NCBI RefSeq assembly: GCF_002514725.1
Contig: NZ_NTLB01000003.1
Coordinates: 186,001 to 250,000, forward strand
Source: Mangrovitalea sediminis
Lineage (GTDB): Bacteria; Pseudomonadota; Gammaproteobacteria; Pseudomonadales; Oleiphilaceae
Length of the DNA stretch: 64,000 bases
Direction: 5' to 3'
Shown: piece by piece, positions 1 through 11,343 of the stretch
Layout: each line of letters opens with the position of its first letter
Position numbering within the stretch: the first letter of the stretch is position 1
Made by a program: the position numbers and the translations under genes
Notes under the pieces: model-generated
Databases searched by the model: none
The model's input: only the letters and a program-made list of their open reading frames with translations
What the model was told of the DNA's origin: nothing

Positions 1-131
1 ACACGTCGAAGGTGCAAACGGCGCACTTCTACTTCCAGCGTTTGTTGCCGCGTACCCGCGCCCATGCAGAAATGATGGTGGCTGGTGCCGACAGTATGAT
101 GGATATGCCCGCGGAACACTTTGCGTTCTAA
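1..131 (+). CDS. Acyl-CoA dehydrogenase, C-terminal end only (partial)
   Basis: The window opens inside this gene. The frame read from base 3 gives 42 residues ending FAF and a TAA at 129-131. Its segment TSKVQTAHFYFQRLLPRT aligns directly with SSKLKTAQFFFGRLLPRT near the end of the complete acyl-CoA dehydrogenase at 301-2088, so the two are tandem paralogs on the same strand. By homology it would be an FAD-dependent enzyme introducing the alpha-beta double bond into acyl-CoA in beta-oxidation. Substrate length cannot be judged from this fragment. A strong hairpin terminator follows directly, so it is probably transcribed separately from its neighbour. Confidence 0.85.
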   Translation, partial: TSKVQTAHFYFQRLLPRTRAHAEMMVAGADSMMDMPAEHFAF

Positions 132-145
132 GCGGTGCTACCCGG

Positions 146-175
146 AAAAGGCCCGCGATGCGGGCTTTTTTCTTT
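146..175 (+). terminator. Rho-independent terminator
   Basis: Stem GCCCGC (151-156), loop GAT, stem GCGGGC (160-165), followed by six T and a further T-rich stretch, and preceded by an A-run. It lies 15 bases after the stop of the partial acyl-CoA dehydrogenase and separates it from the next gene. Confidence 0.85.
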
Positions 176-300
176 TGGGGTCGTATAACGATAACGTCCC
201 AGGATTGACGTGCCCACGCCATGCGATTCCTTGAGGGATCGATTAAGATGGGGCCACGCCGATTCGGGAAACGGCAAGTGATCTTAAAGAGGGTGATTCG

Positions 301-2088
301 ATGGCCGATTATCAAGCTCCGTTGCGCGATATGCGCTTTCTGCTCAATGAAGTCTTTGACGCGCCTGCACTTTGGGCTTCCCTGCCCGCGCTGAGCGAAG
401 TCGTTGATCCGGATACCGCCGATGCCATTCTGGAAGAGGCCGGTAAAATCGCCAATGGCGTGCTGGCGCCATTGAATCGCGAGGGCGACGAGGAAGGCAG
501 TCATTGGGATAACGGCACCGTTACTGCGCCGCACGGTTTCAAGGAAGCCTATCAAACGGTTGCCGAGGGTGGCTGGAATGGTCTGGGTGGTAACCCGGAA
601 TTCGGTGGCATGGGCATGCCGAAGATGCTGGTGGCGCAGTTCGAGGAAATGATGCAGGGCGCGAATATGGCGTTCGGTCTGGCACCAATGCTGACCGCCG
701 GCGCCTGTCTGGCCTTGAGTGCCCATGGTAGCCAGGAGCTCAAGGAAAAATATCTGCCCAACATGTATGCCGGCACCTGGGCTGGAGCCATGGACCTGAC
801 CGAGCCGCATGCGGGTACCGACCTGGGCATCATTCGTACCAAGGCTGAGCCCAATGCCGACGGCAGCTACGCTATCACCGGGACCAAGATCTTTATTACC
901 TGGGGCGAGCACGACATGGCCGAGAACATCATTCACCTGGTGTTGGCGAAATTGCCGGACGCGCCAGCGGGCCCCAAAGGTATCTCCCTGTTCCTGGTGC
1001 CCAAGGTCCTGGTCAACGGTGACGGCTCTTTGGGCGAGCGCAACAGCCTTTCTTGCGGTTCCATCGAGAAAAAGATGGGCATCAAGGCGTCAGCGACCTG
1101 TGTGATGAATTTCGATGGCGCCACGGGTTGGCTGGTCGGCGAGCCGAACAAAGGCTTGGCCGCCATGTTCACCATGATGAATTACGAGCGTCTTGGCGTG
1201 GGTATTCAGGGTATTGGTGCGGCCGAAGCCTCTTATCAGAATGCGCGCGCTTACGCGATGGATCGTCTGCAAAGCCGTGCGCCGACAGGCGCGCAACAAA
1301 AGGACAAGGCAGCTGATCCGATTATCGTGCACCCTGACGTGCGCCGAATGCTGCTGACCCAAAAGGCCTTCGTTGAAGGTGGCCGCGCATTCTCCACCTA
1401 CGTGGCGAGCTATCTCGACCTGGCGAAATTTGCCGAAGGCGAGCGCCAGGAGCGGGCCGAGGCGATGGTCGCACTGCTCACGCCGGTGGCCAAGGCGTTC
1501 CTGACCGATCGCGGACTGGAGTGCTGTATTCTTGGTCAGCAAGTGTTCGGCGGCCACGGCTTCATCCGTGAGTGGGGACAGGAGCAGTTGGTTCGCGATA
1601 CCCGGATCACGCAGATCTACGAAGGTACCAACGGTATCCAGGCGCTGGATCTTATGGGTCGGAAAATCGTGGCCAATAAGGGACGTTATTACGAACTGTT
1701 TGCCCAGGAAATCGTTGATTTCATTGAGGCGAATGCGGGTAACGAGAAACTGAAACCGTACCTCGAGCCTCTGGCGGCGGCGCTGGAGCGCCTGTCGGAT
1801 GTCACCGAATATATTCTGGACGCCGCTGCACGTGACCCGAACGAAATCGGTGCTGCATCCGTCGATTACCTGGACCTGTTCGGTCTGACCGCTGTGGCGT
1901 TCATGTGGGCGCGTATGGTGGCGGTCGCGGGTGAGAAGGTCGATGCCGATACGTCCGGTTTCTACTCCAGCAAACTGAAGACGGCGCAATTCTTCTTCGG
2001 GCGCCTGCTGCCGCGTACTGTCTCCCTGGCGGAGAGTATTCGTAGCGGATCGGACCTGATGATGACGATGACGGCGGAAGAGTTCTAA
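301..2088 (+). CDS. Acyl-CoA dehydrogenase (large, about 600-residue type)
   Basis: This 595-residue flavoprotein belongs to the large acyl-CoA dehydrogenase group, which carries an N-terminal extension and an extra C-terminal domain beyond the classical 380-residue core. Visible family features are the flavin and substrate-binding stretch DLTEPHAGTDLGIIRTKA (about residues 165-182), FITWGEHD in the beta domain, and the FGGHGFIREWGQEQ and IYEGTNGIQALDL motifs near residues 416-450 that end the catalytic fold. It oxidises acyl-CoA to trans-2-enoyl-CoA in beta-oxidation, passing electrons to ETF. The start is supported by AAAGAGGG at 286-293, seven bases before the ATG. It is the second of two tandem paralogs, each followed by its own terminator. 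The exact substrate is unknown. Confidence 0.93.
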   Translation: MADYQAPLRDMRFLLNEVFDAPALWASLPALSEVVDPDTADAILEEAGKIANGVLAPLNREGDEEGSHWDNGTVTAPHGFKEAYQTVAEGGWNGLGGNPEFGGMGMPKMLVAQFEEMMQGANMAFGLAPMLTAGACLALSAHGSQELKEKYLPNMYAGTWAGAMDLTEPHAGTDLGIIRTKAEPNADGSYAITGTKIFITWGEHDMAENIIHLVLAKLPDAPAGPKGISLFLVPKVLVNGDGSLGERNSLSCGSIEKKMGIKASATCVMNFDGATGWLVGEPNKGLAAMFTMMNYERLGVGIQGIGAAEASYQNARAYAMDRLQSRAPTGAQQKDKAADPIIVHPDVRRMLLTQKAFVEGGRAFSTYVASYLDLAKFAEGERQERAEAMVALLTPVAKAFLTDRGLECCILGQQVFGGHGFIREWGQEQLVRDTRITQIYEGTNGIQALDLMGRKIVANKGRYYELFAQEIVDFIEANAGNEKLKPYLEPLAAALERLSDVTEYILDAAARDPNEIGAASVDYLDLFGLTAVAFMWARMVAVAGEKVDADTSGFYSSKLKTAQFFFGRLLPRTVSLAESIRSGSDLMMTMTAEEF

Positions 2089-2104
2089 TCCGACGTCGAT
2101 AACT

Positions 2105-2141
2105 AAAAAGCCGCAGAGATTTCGGTCCCTGCGGCTTTTTT
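2105..2141. terminator. Bidirectional rho-independent terminator
   Basis: AAGCCGCAG pairs with CTGCGGCTT around an 11-base loop, with a run of A before and a run of T after. It therefore works for the acyl-CoA dehydrogenase on the plus strand and for the small coiled-coil gene converging from the minus strand. Confidence 0.85.
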
Positions 2142-2172
2142 GTATGTGGCATATTTTCCGTTATCGGTCTCG

Positions 2173-2433
2173 CTATAACCGGCCACGAATTCGGTCGTAT
2201 CCTTTGTGAATCTCGCTACCCAGGTCTTTCGCCGCTGACGCAATGTCGTGGCTGGCGTCTTGGGCGTCATGCCCGATCTGTTTCATCTTGTTGAGAAACT
2301 GGTCCCATTTCACTTCCAGGTCATCCCATTCGTCTTTGACATCTTCCTTGGCCAGGTGCATCTGCACCCGTAACTCATCACGTTGCTGGCGCAACTGATC
2401 GTTCAGCTTTTTCAGATCTTCTTGCATGGTCAT
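2173..2433 (-). CDS. Small charged coiled-coil protein, unknown function
   Basis: An 86-residue protein with no recognised domain. It is almost entirely helical in character: heptad-like LKKLNDQLRQQRDELRVQ at the N-terminus, then an acidic and Trp-containing stretch (DEWDDLEVKWDQF), then an amphipathic tail ending in basic residues (YDRIRGRL). It has no signal peptide or membrane segment. Start choice: GGAGGAG lies eight bases upstream of the ATG at 2433; an internal ATG two codons later is less well placed. It lies 130 bases downstream of holA on the same strand and ends at a bidirectional terminator, so it could be the last gene of the leuS-lptE-holA unit or have its own promoter. Confidence 0.75.
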   Translation of the reverse strand: MTMQEDLKKLNDQLRQQRDELRVQMHLAKEDVKDEWDDLEVKWDQFLNKMKQIGHDAQDASHDIASAAKDLGSEIHKGYDRIRGRL

Positions 2434-2563
2434 GCTGGCAGCTCCTCCCTGGGACAGGGTCCTTTCGGCGTTGTACGAGTCCGATATCCGGCCCGCTCCT
2501 TAATGAAGAGTCTGCGTTACAACGTGAAAGGAGGTGTTGACGCTCGTCAAGAAGGGAGGGGAT

Positions 2564-3574
2564 TCAGCGGTTGGGTGCCGTGAGGTGGCCGACGAGCTGA
2601 CTCAAGGCCATCCAGGGTAGTGCAGTATCTTGCCCCTTGGCGGCCCGGTCCACCTGCGCGCAGAGGGTGATCGCCTCGTTCAGGCGAGCGCTATTCACAC
2701 GGCGTGCGGCTTGCTCCAGTTGACGGGCGCGTTGCGGCTGGCGAATGCGGCGGCTGTTGAAAAACTGACGAGTTGGGTGGCCGTGCTGCATCTCGTGCTG
2801 CAGTGCCATCAGCGTCTGCAGTTCCCGGGAGAGTATAGCCAGCACGCCAAGGGGATTTTCGCCTTCATGTTCCAGTGTCGTCAGGATCTTTTGCGCGTGA
2901 ACCGCGCGTCCCTGCAATACCTCGGAAACCAGCTCGAAAACGTTAAAGCGCGCACTGTCGAGCACGGCCTCCTCGACCATCTGCTCGTCGACCGAGCCGT
3001 CCGGACAAAGAAGGTGAAGGCGATCCAGTTCCTGGCTTGCTGCCAACAGGTTGCCTTCCGTGCGGTCGGCCAGCAATTCCAGTGCGCCGCCAGTGAGTGA
3101 CAGTCCCTTGGCCATGGCGCGCTCCCGCAACCATTCCGGAAAACGGTGCAGGTCGACAGGCCAGATCTGGACATGTACACCGGCTTCCTCGACCTGTTTC
3201 AGCCAGCGCTTACGCTGCTCGCCCGGGTCGAGGCGGGTGCTGATCAGGAGGACGATAATGTCGTCAGGCGGCTGTTTCAGAAAATCTTCAATGACCGTCT
3301 TGCCGTCGCCCAGTTTGCCTTTGGGCAGATGGATCTCGATGCGTCGTTTTGATGCAAACAGTGAAAGCGCGCTGACTTCATCGCGAACCAGATTCCAGTC
3401 AAGGTTGGTGTCGGCATGAAAGACCTGGCGGTCGAAATATTCGCGATCGCGAGCTGCTTTACGGATGGCGTCGCAGGCTTCCTGAACCAGCAGCGGTTCA
3501 TCGCCGCTGACCAGGTAGACCGGCGCCAGGGTCTTGCGTAAATGGGTGTTCAACTGGGAGACGCTGGCTTTCAA
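2564..3574 (-). CDS. holA: DNA polymerase III delta subunit
   Basis: A 336-residue homolog of HolA, the clamp-loader subunit that opens the beta sliding clamp. The N-terminus (MKASVSQLNTHLRKTLAPVYLVSGDEPLLVQEACDAIR in outline) is the typical start of domain I. The AAA-like fold lacks a functional P-loop, as is normal for delta. Domain III lies in the last third (LGVLAILSRELQTLMALQHE, then a helical C-terminus). The length matches the family (343 in E. coli). It starts 18 bases after lptE ends; the leuS-lptE-holA order is the usual one in gammaproteobacteria and implies cotranscription. Confidence 0.95.
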   Translation of the reverse strand: MKASVSQLNTHLRKTLAPVYLVSGDEPLLVQEACDAIRKAARDREYFDRQVFHADTNLDWNLVRDEVSALSLFASKRRIEIHLPKGKLGDGKTVIEDFLKQPPDDIIVLLISTRLDPGEQRKRWLKQVEEAGVHVQIWPVDLHRFPEWLRERAMAKGLSLTGGALELLADRTEGNLLAASQELDRLHLLCPDGSVDEQMVEEAVLDSARFNVFELVSEVLQGRAVHAQKILTTLEHEGENPLGVLAILSRELQTLMALQHEMQHGHPTRQFFNSRRIRQPQRARQLEQAARRVNSARLNEAITLCAQVDRAAKGQDTALPWMALSQLVGHLTAPNR

Positions 3575-3592
3575 GGGTGGGGCTCCCGGTTG

Positions 3593-4201
3593 TCAGGGGG
3601 TGGTGCCGGATGATGTGGCCGGTTTCCCTGGTGTGTTTGTTTTCTTCTGATAGTCCTGACGCAGGGTTTCGATCCGTTCCTGAGTGAAAGGCGTCAACTT
3701 GAACAGGATTTGCTGGGCAAGTCGCCCGTAGAGTGTCTTGTTCAGGTTTTGCTCTTCGCGACGTGCACCAAGGATGCTGGTTTCATTGTAGTTGTAGTCC
3801 TCGAAGGTGCTGACCGGATTATTGGTCAGCAGGGGAATCCCATCGGGGGTACTCAGCGACACCTTCGCGGTCATGCGAAGTTCGTATTGGGCGGCAACGG
3901 CCGTTTGAGTGATGGCCGTCGCCCGTTTCTCGCTGGTCAGGCTGTTCAGGGTCAGGACGTAATGCCCCTGTTCCTGGTCTTCGAGGACGATCCCGCTGCG
4001 TTTCAGTGTGTCCCTGACGCGGCTGCACAACTCGTAGGGAATGCCCGACTGACAGGATAGATACAGGGGTTGCACCGCCTGTGGCACCTGCGCAACGCCG
4101 CGCAGGTGAAAACCACAGGCGGCAAGCGCCAGTCCGGCTGACAAAGCGAGCGGGAGGCGGACCAGCGACGTCGCGCGCCTGTTCGATATGCCTGTCGTCA
4201 T
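3593..4201 (-). CDS. lptE: LPS-assembly lipoprotein LptE
   Basis: A 202-residue outer-membrane lipoprotein that plugs the LptD barrel during insertion of lipopolysaccharide into the outer leaflet. The signal sequence ends in a clear lipobox, LALAAC, giving lipidation at Cys29, followed directly by the family's GFHLRG motif. The C-terminal third is polar and low in complexity (KKTNTPGKPATSSGTTP), which is common in this family. It lies 30 bases after leuS and 18 bases before holA. Partners in this window are lptA, lptB and lptC at 39453-41342; lptD, lptF and lptG are not here. Confidence 0.95.
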   Translation of the reverse strand: MTTGISNRRATSLVRLPLALSAGLALAACGFHLRGVAQVPQAVQPLYLSCQSGIPYELCSRVRDTLKRSGIVLEDQEQGHYVLTLNSLTSEKRATAITQTAVAAQYELRMTAKVSLSTPDGIPLLTNNPVSTFEDYNYNETSILGARREEQNLNKTLYGRLAQQILFKLTPFTQERIETLRQDYQKKTNTPGKPATSSGTTP

Positions 4202-4231
4202 GGAGCCTGTTCCTTGTCGTTCATGCAGCGA

Positions 4232-7177
<2,946 letters not shown>

Positions 7178-7738
7178 ATGAAAGATGAGAAAAGTCCGAA
7201 ATTGAGCGGGCAGGCCGAGCAGATCTACAACCGCATGCTGCAACGGGTGGAGAAGGCTCTGGTCGTGGCTGAGGACAAGACCTGGGAGACCCTGACCGCC
7301 GAAATCGACAAGGCCGTGGAGTTTGAGATGGAGCTGGGTGAGGCCACCCGGGATGAGTTAAGCCTGTTGGCGGCCTATCTGCGTCGTGATCTGCAGCACC
7401 TGGTGCAATTCTTCGGTAGCGGTGACGAAGAGGAGACGCTGGGAGACTGGCTGCGGCTGGATCTGTCGCTGGTTGAAAAGCAGTTGGCGGATTTGCTGCT
7501 TTCCATTGCGGACAAAACCCAGGTCGAAACGCTGGAGCTGGATCAGAAAATTCATCATGCGCCGGATCAGTATCTGAGTGGCGAGATCGCTACGGCAGGT
7601 GTTCTGCGTTGCCTGGATTGCGGGGAACCGGTGGCGTTGACCGTTACGACCCGTATCGAACCCTGCCATCATTGTGGGTCGCATTACTTCGAACGAATTA
7701 CGGCGAGGTCGCCAGAGCCGGACAGTGCTGCGTCCTGA
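7178..7738 (+). CDS. ybeL: Zinc-ribbon DUF1451 family protein (YbeL-like)
   Basis: A 186-residue cytosolic protein. The N-terminal two thirds is helical and acidic (QAEQIYNRMLQRVEKAL onward). The C-terminus carries a zinc ribbon with CLDC at Cys145/Cys148 and CHHC at Cys163/Cys166. This matches the DUF1451/YbeL family, whose function is not established. In E. coli ybeL also adjoins leuS, which supports the assignment. GGAG lies a few bases upstream of the ATG. Its last 55 bases overlap the 3' end of the convergent LysR gene, an unusually long antisense overlap. Confidence 0.88.
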   Translation: MKDEKSPKLSGQAEQIYNRMLQRVEKALVVAEDKTWETLTAEIDKAVEFEMELGEATRDELSLLAAYLRRDLQHLVQFFGSGDEEETLGDWLRLDLSLVEKQLADLLLSIADKTQVETLELDQKIHHAPDQYLSGEIATAGVLRCLDCGEPVALTVTTRIEPCHHCGSHYFERITARSPEPDSAAS

Positions 7739-8628
7739 GAATTATCGTTGAAGGCCGCCTGGATCAGTTGGGCCATGGCATCGGCGGCGGGGGTCAAGAC
7801 GCGCCCCCGTCGCCATGCCAGGACACAGGAACGCTGCAGGCTGGGTTGTACGACCGGAATGGCGACCAGACATTCGACATTGCACAGCACACTTAATGTC
7901 ACGCCCGGCAGCAAAGTGACTCCCAGCCCCCGCCGAACGAGATCGACCTGAACCCGTAACGAGTCCACCTCCAGGTCGGTCCGAACCGTCAATCCCTCGC
8001 GAAAGGCATATTGCTGAACCAGCGCGCGCAATCCGTGCCGCAATCCCGGCAAAATCAAGGGGAGCTCCACGACTTCGTCGAAACGGACACTGTCGCGGGA
8101 TGCCAGGGCATGTTCCTGATCACAGACCAGGTGCAGATCCTCCGTCCCTAAAAAGCATGTCTGGACACCGCTGACCGCCGCGACTTCGTAGAGAATGCCC
8201 AGGTCGATGGTGTCGTTGAGCAGGCCCTCCTGGATAGTACCGCTGAGATCCTCTACCAGGCGCAGGCTGACGTTGGGGTAGAGGGCACGAAAACGTTCCA
8301 CCAGTGGCGCAGTCAACCGGACGCCGACGCTCGGCGGAAGGCCAAAACTCAGGCGTCCTCCGAGGGTGTTCTTGTGCTGTCCGGTCTCCTGTCGTAATCG
8401 GGAGGCATTTTCCAGCACAGCCTTTGCGTGACCCAACGCTCTCCGTCCAGCTTCGGTCAGCGCGACGCCTCTGCCAGTGCGTTGAAACAGGCGTGCATTA
8501 AGCGCCTGTTCCAGGGCCTGTATTTGGCGACTCAGCGTAGGTTGCGACAGGTTGAGTTGCTCTGCTGCCCGCAACAGACTGCCCTGTTCTGCGGCTTGCA
8601 CGAAGCAACGCAGCTGTTTCAGCTCCAT
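7684..8628 (-). CDS. LysR-family transcriptional regulator
   Basis: A 314-residue LysR regulator. Its N-terminal winged helix-turn-helix (MELKQLRCFVQAAEQGSLLRAAEQLNLSQPTLSRQIQ in outline, residues 1-60) is textbook, followed by a linker helix and a periplasmic-binding-protein-like effector domain (residues about 90-295, with VRRGLGVTLLPGV near the end). The target is unknown. It is transcribed away from the EamA-type transporter at 8763, with 134 bases between the starts, the usual arrangement for LysR control of a divergent transporter; that link is inference. The 3' end overlaps ybeL by 55 bases. Confidence 0.93.
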   Translation of the reverse strand: MELKQLRCFVQAAEQGSLLRAAEQLNLSQPTLSRQIQALEQALNARLFQRTGRGVALTEAGRRALGHAKAVLENASRLRQETGQHKNTLGGRLSFGLPPSVGVRLTAPLVERFRALYPNVSLRLVEDLSGTIQEGLLNDTIDLGILYEVAAVSGVQTCFLGTEDLHLVCDQEHALASRDSVRFDEVVELPLILPGLRHGLRALVQQYAFREGLTVRTDLEVDSLRVQVDLVRRGLGVTLLPGVTLSVLCNVECLVAIPVVQPSLQRSCVLAWRRGRVLTPAADAMAQLIQAAFNDNSQDAALSGSGDLAVIRSK

Positions 8629-8762
8629 GACGCGGGGTATCCGATAAATGAATATCTGATAGTTTGGAATTGCTGTTGGTAAAAGACAAGGTGTGGGAGA
8701 TCATCGTCTTTCTCGGTTTACCATCCGTTTTTCGCACATCTTTCGCAAAGAGAGCCCTTGTT

Positions 8763-9701
8763 ATGCCCATACGTCAACGCCTTGAATCCGGCCTTGTCCT
8801 GGTCGCCCTAGCCACCTTCTGTCTGGCTTTTAAAGGCATCTTTGCACGACTGGCCTACGAAGATGGGTTGTCTGTAGACAATCTGCTCCTCCTGCGATTC
8901 CTGTTTGCCGTTCCCTTGTTTCTCCTGGGTGCCCGTTGGCTCAATCGTGGCAAACCACGTGTGCGGCTCACGCGAAAGCAGTGGGGATGGGCCGGATTGA
9001 CGGGCATGCTGTTTTTTCTCAGTGCCTTGTTTGACTTCAATGCGATCAAGTTGCTGGGCGCCAGTGTTTCCCGCTTGATCCTCTATGTCTTTCCCGCCCT
9101 GGTCATGCTCCTACAAAGCCTTCTAACACGACGCCTGCCGCCTCTACGGCAGGGCATGGCCTTCGTCGTGGCATGGCTGGGAATCGCTCTGGTCCTGTCA
9201 CCGGGGTGGCATGGCGGCGGAATGGACCCATGGGGCGTCGCCTGTGGCTTTGGTGCGGCTTCGTGCTATGCGGTGTTCTGGCATATCAGCCAGCCGCTGA
9301 CCCGCGAGCTGGGGTCTGTGCGTTTCAATGAAGTCTCTAACAGTTTTACCTTGGTGGCGATGTTGGTTTTCCTGGTGCCGGTCGCCCACCTCAATCAGTT
9401 GCGTTATGTTCAACCCATGGCCTGGGCCTGGGTGCTGGCATTGGTGGTGCTCACCACCGTCCTGCCTTTCTTCCTGTTGTTTGAAGGATTGCGCCGGGCG
9501 GATGCCGGCGAGGCTGGGGTGGTGGCAATGTTTGGTCCTGTGGTGACGGTTCTCGGGGCCTGGGTGGCCGTTGGCGAGCGGCTGTCGCCCATACAGTGGG
9601 CCGGGTTGGTCGTGGTGTTGGGGGCGATGGCGTTTATGAAGGCGCGGCGGAAGCCGGAGGCGGTTAACGCGACGGTTGATGCCTCCGCTTCGACACGTTG
9701 A
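8763..9701 (+). CDS. EamA/DMT-family transporter
   Basis: A 312-residue inner-membrane protein with about ten hydrophobic segments in two EamA repeats (FCLAFKGIFARLAYEDG in the first; WGVACGFGAASCYAVFWHIS opening the second). Members export metabolites or amino acids; the substrate cannot be read from sequence. An upstream in-frame start at 8664 would add 33 residues of no family likeness. The ATG at 8763 begins MPIRQRLESG, directly before the first membrane segment, and has AAAGAGAG upstream. It is probably controlled by the divergent LysR gene. The C-terminal tail is basic and cytoplasmic. Confidence 0.9.
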   Translation: MPIRQRLESGLVLVALATFCLAFKGIFARLAYEDGLSVDNLLLLRFLFAVPLFLLGARWLNRGKPRVRLTRKQWGWAGLTGMLFFLSALFDFNAIKLLGASVSRLILYVFPALVMLLQSLLTRRLPPLRQGMAFVVAWLGIALVLSPGWHGGGMDPWGVACGFGAASCYAVFWHISQPLTRELGSVRFNEVSNSFTLVAMLVFLVPVAHLNQLRYVQPMAWAWVLALVVLTTVLPFFLLFEGLRRADAGEAGVVAMFGPVVTVLGAWVAVGERLSPIQWAGLVVVLGAMAFMKARRKPEAVNATVDASASTR

Positions 9702-9702
9702 G

Positions 9703-9729
9703 ATCAAGGGCTCCGCCGGAGCCCTTGAT
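9703..9729. terminator. Perfect 12-base-pair hairpin after the transporter gene
   Basis: ATCAAGGGCTCC (9703-9714), loop GCC, GGAGCCCTTGAT (9718-9729). A perfect inverted repeat two bases after the transporter stop. No T-run follows, so it may act as an RNA-stabilising 3' end rather than an intrinsic terminator. A REP-like palindrome follows within 12 bases. Confidence 0.6.
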
Positions 9730-9740
9730 GACGATCTGGC

Positions 9741-9775
9741 ATTCGGCGCATTGCCCTTCGGTTAATGCGCCCTAC
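9741..9775 (+). repeat. REP-like palindrome, copy 1
   Basis: Core GGCGCATT (9745-9752), 11-base loop GCCCTTCGGTT, then AATGCGCC (9764-9771) and CTAC. It is nearly identical to the copies near 58900 and 59021. Relative to them, both arms differ at the same paired position (CATT/AATG in place of CAAT/ATTG), so base pairing is kept. It lies in the convergent gap between the transporter and lnt. Confidence 0.85.
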
Positions 9776-9804
9776 CAATATCGAAGGAACAGCTGTCCGG
9801 GGCG

Positions 9805-11343
9805 TCAGCTTGACTCAGGACCCAGCTTGCGAGACCGGGCCAGCACAATCAGCGCCAAGCCGATGATCAGCGCCGGCCAGGAGCCCCAGCGCATAAAAGG
9901 CGTCAGTCCTGTCACCGGATACAGCTTGCCGGTCATGACCGTTTGCACGAAGCGAGGAGCCCGTTCCTCGATCTGTCCATCCGGTCCGACCAGTGCGGTG
10001 ATGCCGTTGTTGGTATCTCGCAGGATATAACGCTGGGTTTCCAAGGCGCGCATACGGACGATCTGTAAGTGCTGCAAGGGGCCGAGCGAGTGGCCGAACC
10101 AGGCATCGTTGCTGATGTTGATCAGGTAATTGGTGTGCTCGGCATTGTGCGCGACGAAGTCCGGATAGGCTATTTCGTAGCAGATAAAGGGCATGACCTT
10201 GTGCGCGCCCACCGTCAGGGGTTCCTGATGGGCCGGCCCCTTGGTGAATTCGGACATGGGCAGGTCAAAGAAGGCAATCAGGCCTCGCAGCCAATGCTCC
10301 AGGGGAACATATTCACCGAAAGGTACCAGCTTCTGCTTGTGGTACACCCCGGACCCGTCCCCCATCGCCATAATGCTGTTGTGATAGATGTCCTGGCCCG
10401 TATCGCTGTAGGTATGCCACGGAATTCCGGTGACCAGCGTGGTGTTGGGGCCGAGCAGCTGGCGGATGTCGTCGATGATGGGGCCGGCATCGTCCTGGGG
10501 CAGGGGAATGGCGGTTTCTGGCCAGAGAACCAGGTCCTTGTTCCAGTGACCTTCAGTCAGATGGAAGTAGTCCTTGATTTGCCGGCTGAGGAATTTGGGG
10601 TCCCATTTCATTAATTGTGGGACATCGCCCTGGGCGGCAACGAAGCTGATGGGTTGGCTTTCGGGTTTCGTCCATTGGATTCTGGAGAGCAAGGGGCTGA
10701 TCAGCCAAACCACCAGGATCGCGCCCACCAGGCCCCCGCTGAGTTTTCGCTGCTGCAGACGGTATGCCCGGTACGCCGCGAACAGGGCTGCTCCGGTGGC
10801 GACCTCAATCAGCGTGACGGCGTGTACCCCGGCGATGGGTGCCCAGCCGGCCAATGGTCCGCTTACCTGTGACGTGCCCAGATATAACCAGGGGAAGCCT
10901 GTCAGCACATGCCCGCGCAGCCAGTCGCCAATTACCCAGACGCCTGGCAACAGCCAGAGCCGGCGAATGCTGTCCGGGCCGGCCAGTTTCCCCCAGCCCC
11001 AGAAGGTCAGCGCTGGAAACAGTGACAGGCCGGCGACGAAAAGACCGGTCAGCGCCAGCGATAACGGCAGGGATGTCGATCCGTAGGTATTGATGCTGAC
11101 GAAGACCCAGGAGGCTCCTGTGCCAAAGAGCCCGATGCCAAACCACCAGCCTGTCCTGAACAGGGCGCCGGAGGGTAGGTACCAGGCAATCCAGCACAGC
11201 AGTGCTATCGACAAAGGGCCGAGCGGCCAGGCATCGAAAGGCGAAAAGGTCAGCGTCTGCAGCGTGCCGGCCACCAGCAGTAAGGCAATTCTGGCGAGGC
11301 GACTCTGAAGCGGCGGTATGGCGTGTTGTCTGGCTTCAGGCAC
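9805..11343 (-). CDS. lnt: Apolipoprotein N-acyltransferase
   Basis: A 512-residue inner-membrane enzyme that adds the third acyl chain to the N-terminal Cys of lipoproteins, needed for Lol sorting of proteins such as LptE in this window. It has six or so N-terminal membrane segments, then a periplasmic nitrilase-fold domain with the catalytic Glu in VLWPETAIPLP, Lys in KQKLVPFGEYVPLE and Cys in MPFICYEIAYPDF, and a final membrane anchor near residues 485-505. Its ATG overlaps the end of corC by eight bases, so it is translationally coupled and last in the miaB-ybeZ-ybeY-corC-lnt operon. Confidence 0.96.
   Translation of the reverse strand: MPEARQHAIPPLQSRLARIALLLVAGTLQTLTFSPFDAWPLGPLSIALLCWIAWYLPSGALFRTGWWFGIGLFGTGASWVFVSINTYGSTSLPLSLALTGLFVAGLSLFPALTFWGWGKLAGPDSIRRLWLLPGVWVIGDWLRGHVLTGFPWLYLGTSQVSGPLAGWAPIAGVHAVTLIEVATGAALFAAYRAYRLQQRKLSGGLVGAILVVWLISPLLSRIQWTKPESQPISFVAAQGDVPQLMKWDPKFLSRQIKDYFHLTEGHWNKDLVLWPETAIPLPQDDAGPIIDDIRQLLGPNTTLVTGIPWHTYSDTGQDIYHNSIMAMGDGSGVYHKQKLVPFGEYVPLEHWLRGLIAFFDLPMSEFTKGPAHQEPLTVGAHKVMPFICYEIAYPDFVAHNAEHTNYLINISNDAWFGHSLGPLQHLQIVRMRALETQRYILRDTNNGITALVGPDGQIEERAPRFVQTVMTGKLYPVTGLTPFMRWGSWPALIIGLALIVLARSRKLGPESS

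Noticed and set aside
201-240. TTGACG at 205 as a -35 for the acyl-CoA dehydrogenase
   Set aside because: No acceptable -10 at 16-18 bases distance.
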